Origin: Flavobacteriaceae bacterium UBA5534
GTDB taxonomy: Bacteria > Bacteroidota > Bacteroidia > Flavobacteriales > Flavobacteriaceae
Assembly (NCBI GenBank): GCA_002426015.1
Contig: DINS01000022.1
Coordinates: 107,845 to 171,844, forward strand
Length of the DNA: 64,000 nt
Reading direction: 5' to 3'
Shown here: positions 61,185 through 64,000 of the stretch, one piece after another
Layout of the letters: every line of letters begins with the position of its first letter
How positions within the stretch are numbered: the first letter of the stretch is position 1
Position numbers and translations under genes: made by a program
Notes under the pieces: generated by a model
Seen by the model: only the letters and a program-made list of their open reading frames with translations
Databases searched by the model: none
What the model was told of the DNA's origin: nothing

Positions 61185-62588
61185 CTAATCTTTTAGTTCA
61201 TTTTTGTTGGAAATCGTTCCTGTTCCGTATTTATCAAATAAATACACCAACGATGCCATGGTTGCAGCTCCAAGTTCCAATTCACGCTTGTTTACGGCAT
61301 CAAAAGTATCGTTACTTGCATGATGATAATCGAAATAACGTTGCGAATCTGGCACTAACCCTGCCAAAACGATCGATTCGTTTTTAAGTGGGCCAATATC
61401 GGCACCACTATGTCCTTTTTCAAAATAATGGATTAAATAGGGCTTAAACAATGACTCCCAACCCATAACTTTATTAAAAACGGCATCGTTGCAATCAAAG
61501 CTAAAGCCTCTTGGTGTAAAACCACCCGAATCACTTTCTAAAGCAAAAATGTGGTTTTCGCCCTTGGCCTTTGCTTCTTCTGCATATTTATTGCCTCCTC
61601 GCAACCCATTTTCTTCATTCATGAACAAAACAACTCTGATGCTACGTTTTGGTTTGATACCACTTTCTTTCAATAATCGCAAGACATCCATTGATTGGAC
61701 ACAACCTGCACCATCATCATGTGAGCCATCACCTAAATCCCATGAATCGAGATGTCCTCCAACTACAATAAACTCGTTTGGGAACTCACTTCCAGTGATT
61801 TGACCAATTACATTATATGATTGAACATCCTTGAGTTGTTGACAATTTTGACTAAAAAATAGTTTGATATTGTTGTCTAAAGCTAACATACCACTCAATA
61901 ACTCGGCATGGTTGGTACTAATGGCTGCCGAAGGAATACGTTGAGAGTTTGGCAAATTGCCATAACTCATACTTCCTGTGTGAGGATAATCGTCCATTCG
62001 TAAATTCATGGAGCGAACAATAACACCAACTGCCCCATATTTGCCAGCTTCCATAGCACCTGCATAGCGTTGATCGACACAACCACCATAAGCATCAAAC
62101 GTATTTACCAAGTCGGCTTGCATTGGTCTATTGTAAAACACAATTTTGCCTTCAATTTTATCTTTGCCCAACACTTCCAGTTCAGCAATACTTTTAACCT
62201 CAATAACATTAGCTTTCACACCTCCATTTGGTGTGGCCACAGAACCACCAAGCGCACAAATATTTACTGCAGTTGTCTTACCTGGAATGGTTTCAATGTA
62301 AGCAAATTCTGGAGCTCCTCTTACCCACTTTGGCACCATCACTGGCTGGAGCCATACTTTATCGAGGCCTAACTTTTCGAGTTCTTCTTTAGTATATTCT
62401 ACAGCTCTCTCGGCACCTAAAGAGCCTGAAAGCCGTGAGCCTATTTGGTTAGACAAGTGATCTAACCACTCGTAGCTTTTGCCGTTGGTTAAGGAGTTTG
62501 AATATATTTTTTTAAGATTGTCAGCATCTGTTTGTGCTGATACGTTAAGTGAAATTAAAATACAAAAGAGAACGATTAATTGCTTCAT
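61185..62588 (-). CDS. Exported M28 family metallopeptidase (carboxypeptidase Q-like)
   Basis: 467 residues from the ATG at 62588 (MKQLIVLFCILISLNVSAQ, signal peptide). A longer open frame upstream (start 62642) has no signal sequence and is not supported. A PA-domain-like insert (about 110-240) precedes the zinc site: GGHLDSWDLGDGSHDDGAG (His and Asp), FMNEENGLRGG (catalytic Glu), HSGADIGPL, and YHHASNDTFD. The pattern fits the plasma glutamate carboxypeptidase-like branch of M28. Cleaves dipeptides or peptides in the periplasm. Cotranscribed with the DinB-like gene. Confidence 0.92.
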   Translation of the reverse strand: MKQLIVLFCILISLNVSAQTDADNLKKIYSNSLTNGKSYEWLDHLSNQIGSRLSGSLGAERAVEYTKEELEKLGLDKVWLQPVMVPKWVRGAPEFAYIETIPGKTTAVNICALGGSVATPNGGVKANVIEVKSIAELEVLGKDKIEGKIVFYNRPMQADLVNTFDAYGGCVDQRYAGAMEAGKYGAVGVIVRSMNLRMDDYPHTGSMSYGNLPNSQRIPSAAISTNHAELLSGMLALDNNIKLFFSQNCQQLKDVQSYNVIGQITGSEFPNEFIVVGGHLDSWDLGDGSHDDGAGCVQSMDVLRLLKESGIKPKRSIRVVLFMNEENGLRGGNKYAEEAKAKGENHIFALESDSGGFTPRGFSFDCNDAVFNKVMGWESLFKPYLIHYFEKGHSGADIGPLKNESIVLAGLVPDSQRYFDYHHASNDTFDAVNKRELELGAATMASLVYLFDKYGTGTISNKNELKD

Positions 62589-62685
62589 GTGGAGATTATA
62601 TAATTTAAAAAAAATAAATATACTATTAAAAAAACAGTTCAAGTCTAAAAGAAAACTTAAATAATTTCTCTTATCAACATTGTGA

Positions 62686-63564
62686 TTATTCGCTACGGAG
62701 CTGTTGCATATACAATTCTAAATTGGCTTTTATTTCATCATCCAATTCAGGCTCTTGAATGTCTGTATAGGTTTTAAGCGTGTCATACATGATTTTTGCA
62801 ACAATATAACGTGCTGTTTCTTTATCGTCAGCAGGAATGGTGTACCAAGGTGCATGAGGTTTAGAAGTCCGGTTGATGGCGTCTTCGTAACAATCCATAT
62901 AGTTGTCCCAAAGTTTGCGCTCTTTTAAATCGCCTGGTGAAAATTTCCAGTTTTTCTCTTGTTTCTCAAGGCGACGAAGCAATCTGTTTTTTTGTTCTCT
63001 TTTTGAAAGATTAAGAAAGAACTTAAAGATGATTGTCCCATTATCAGCTATATGCTTTTCAAAATTATTGATTTCTTCCATCCTTTTATCCCAAAAGGCA
63101 TCATTGATATCATCGACAGTATTGATCGTGGGTATGTTTTCGCCCAAAATATATTCTGGATGTACTCTAGTGACCAAGACATTTTCGTAATGTGTACGAT
63201 TAAAAACACCAAATTTTCCTCGTGGAGGAAGTGCGATATAATGTCGCCATAAATAGTCGTGTTTTAACTCCAACTCGGTAGGTACCTTAAAGCTATGCAC
63301 AACAATACCTCGTGTATTGAAATCTTTAAAAACCTCACGGATTAAACTATCCTTACCAGCTGTATCCATACCTTGTAGGCATACCAAAACTGCATATTTA
63401 CCGTGAGCATACATTGTGTCTTGGAGTTTACCCAGATCTTCTCTTATTTCTTCCATCTCGTCTTCGATGTTGTCTTCGGATGCTTCGAGATTGTAAGTAG
63501 AGCTTAAGTTTTTAAACTGTATTGGCTTGGTAACTTTAAACTCGTCAATACTGATTTTTTTCAT
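62686..63564 (-). CDS. Polyphosphate kinase 2 family protein
   Basis: 292 residues. Walker A LQGMDTAGKDS (63-73, Lys71), then a Walker-B-like strand, a YLWRHYIALPPRGKFGVFNRTHYE block, the lid region KREQKNRLLRRLEKQEKNWKFSPGDLKER, and YTIPADDKETARYIVAKIM; all are diagnostic PPK2. It transfers phosphate between polyphosphate and nucleotides (NMP, NDP or both; the class cannot be told by eye). 11 bases behind the sigma-54 activator gene, likely one operon. Cytoplasmic. Confidence 0.93.
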   Translation of the reverse strand: MKKISIDEFKVTKPIQFKNLSSTYNLEASEDNIEDEMEEIREDLGKLQDTMYAHGKYAVLVCLQGMDTAGKDSLIREVFKDFNTRGIVVHSFKVPTELELKHDYLWRHYIALPPRGKFGVFNRTHYENVLVTRVHPEYILGENIPTINTVDDINDAFWDKRMEEINNFEKHIADNGTIIFKFFLNLSKREQKNRLLRRLEKQEKNWKFSPGDLKERKLWDNYMDCYEDAINRTSKPHAPWYTIPADDKETARYIVAKIMYDTLKTYTDIQEPELDDEIKANLELYMQQLRSE

Positions 63565-63575
63565 TCCTTATACTT

Positions 63576-64000
63576 TTATTTGGACGCGAACAACTTCACA
63601 TCATTTTCGCTGACTTCTTTTTCACCAAGAATAATCAATCGCTCCACAACATTGCGAAGTTCCCTGATATTACCTGTCCAGTCATACTCTTGTAATAATT
63701 TGATGGCTTTATTGGAAAATGATTTTTTTGCGGTTCCTTGTTCTTCAGCAATCTTACTTGCAAAGTAATCAACCAATAATGGAATATCCTCTCTTCTGTC
63801 GTTTAAGGATGGAACTTGAACTAAAATAACGGCCAAACGATGGTACAAATCTTCTCTAAATCGGCCTTCGTCTATTTCTTTCTTTAGATTTTTATTAGTA
63901 GCAGCGACAACTCGCACATCCACTTTAATATCCTTATCATTGCCTACTCGTTGTATTTTGTTTTCTTGCAACGCACGCAATACTTTAGCTTGTGCAGACA
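63576..64000 (-). CDS. Sigma-54 interaction domain protein (5' end cut by window edge)
   Basis: The visible 141 residues are the C-terminal half of an AAA+ sigma-54 activator domain: SAQAKVLRALQENKIQRVG, DVRVVAATNKNL, EGRFREDLYHRLAVI, PLLVDYFASKIAEEQG, and DWTGNIRELRNVVERLIIL, including the sensor II region. The frame is open to base 64000. The protein stops only about 15 residues after the AAA+ C-terminal helix (ENDVKLFASK), so no Fis-type helix-turn-helix is present. It probably has an N-terminal receiver or sensor domain outside the window. It is the first gene of an operon with ppk2. Confidence 0.88.
   Translation of the reverse strand, partial: SAQAKVLRALQENKIQRVGNDKDIKVDVRVVAATNKNLKKEIDEGRFREDLYHRLAVILVQVPSLNDRREDIPLLVDYFASKIAEEQGTAKKSFSNKAIKLLQEYDWTGNIRELRNVVERLIILGEKEVSENDVKLFASK

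Overview
The window looks like a chromosome segment from a low-GC member of the Flavobacteriaceae (Bacteroidota). The evidence is the flavobacterial gene order mazG / DUF5606 / def / ruvX / dapD, Por-secretion (T9SS) sorting domains of type A and type B, TAnnTTTG-type -7 promoter boxes, an AT-rich sequence with few Shine-Dalgarno-like sites, and families such as DUF6090 that are typical of the phylum. No rRNA, tRNA, CRISPR array, prophage or intact insertion sequence was seen. No stretch longer than about 300 bases lacks a gene; the largest gaps are 40018-40262, 51930-52140 and 47782-47983, and their contents are listed.

Layout. (1) 1-4178: housekeeping genes (MazG pyrophosphohydrolase, DUF5606, peptide deformylase, RuvX, DapD), with one small T9SS cargo gene between def and ruvX. 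(2) 4182-13582: a lipopolysaccharide/surface-glycan island with a Kdo-kinase-like enzyme, a GT9 transferase, a methyltransferase, GT2 and GT4 glycosyltransferases, a polysaccharide deacetylase, and a coupled aminotransferase / acyltransferase / GT2 operon for an amino sugar. Orientations alternate and the convergent ends abut or overlap. (3) 13669-17724: tsaC, CCA-adding enzyme, a four-helix-bundle protein, heme A synthase and a small acidic protein. (4) 17838-35060: an ABC-2 transporter pair, then five consecutive giant exported proteins ending in type B T9SS sorting domains. They share one roughly 95-residue module in 4, 2, 1, 11 and 2 copies. (5) 35161-43180: uvrB, a TerB-like protein, an esterase, DUF1456, sucC, lysA, an AI-2E family permease and an SRPBCC protein.

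(6) 43240-51929: a TPR-containing HisKA_2 histidine kinase and a LytTR response regulator, followed by a same-strand series of small exported or lipoprotein genes (three with NTF2/SnoaL-like folds, a cupin, and a duplicated alpha/beta protein), an NAD-dependent epimerase, a TerB-like protein and a DUF6090 protein. (7) 52141-60533: a tightly packed seven-gene operon with an AmpG/SLC33-like MFS carrier, an SGNH-like protein, an MBOAT acyltransferase, a DUF418 (YeiB-like) protein, a HGSNAT/DUF1624-like protein, an APC permease and a second DUF6090 protein. I read it as a candidate envelope acyl-transfer system; this is the most interesting block in the window. (8) 60608-64000: an exported DinB-like protein, an M28 peptidase, a PPK2 kinase and the 3' part of a sigma-54 activator that seems to lack a DNA-binding domain.

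Regions 2, 4, 6 and 7 are mostly devoted to the cell envelope and its decoration. Functions are inferred from motifs visible in the translations; no database search was run.
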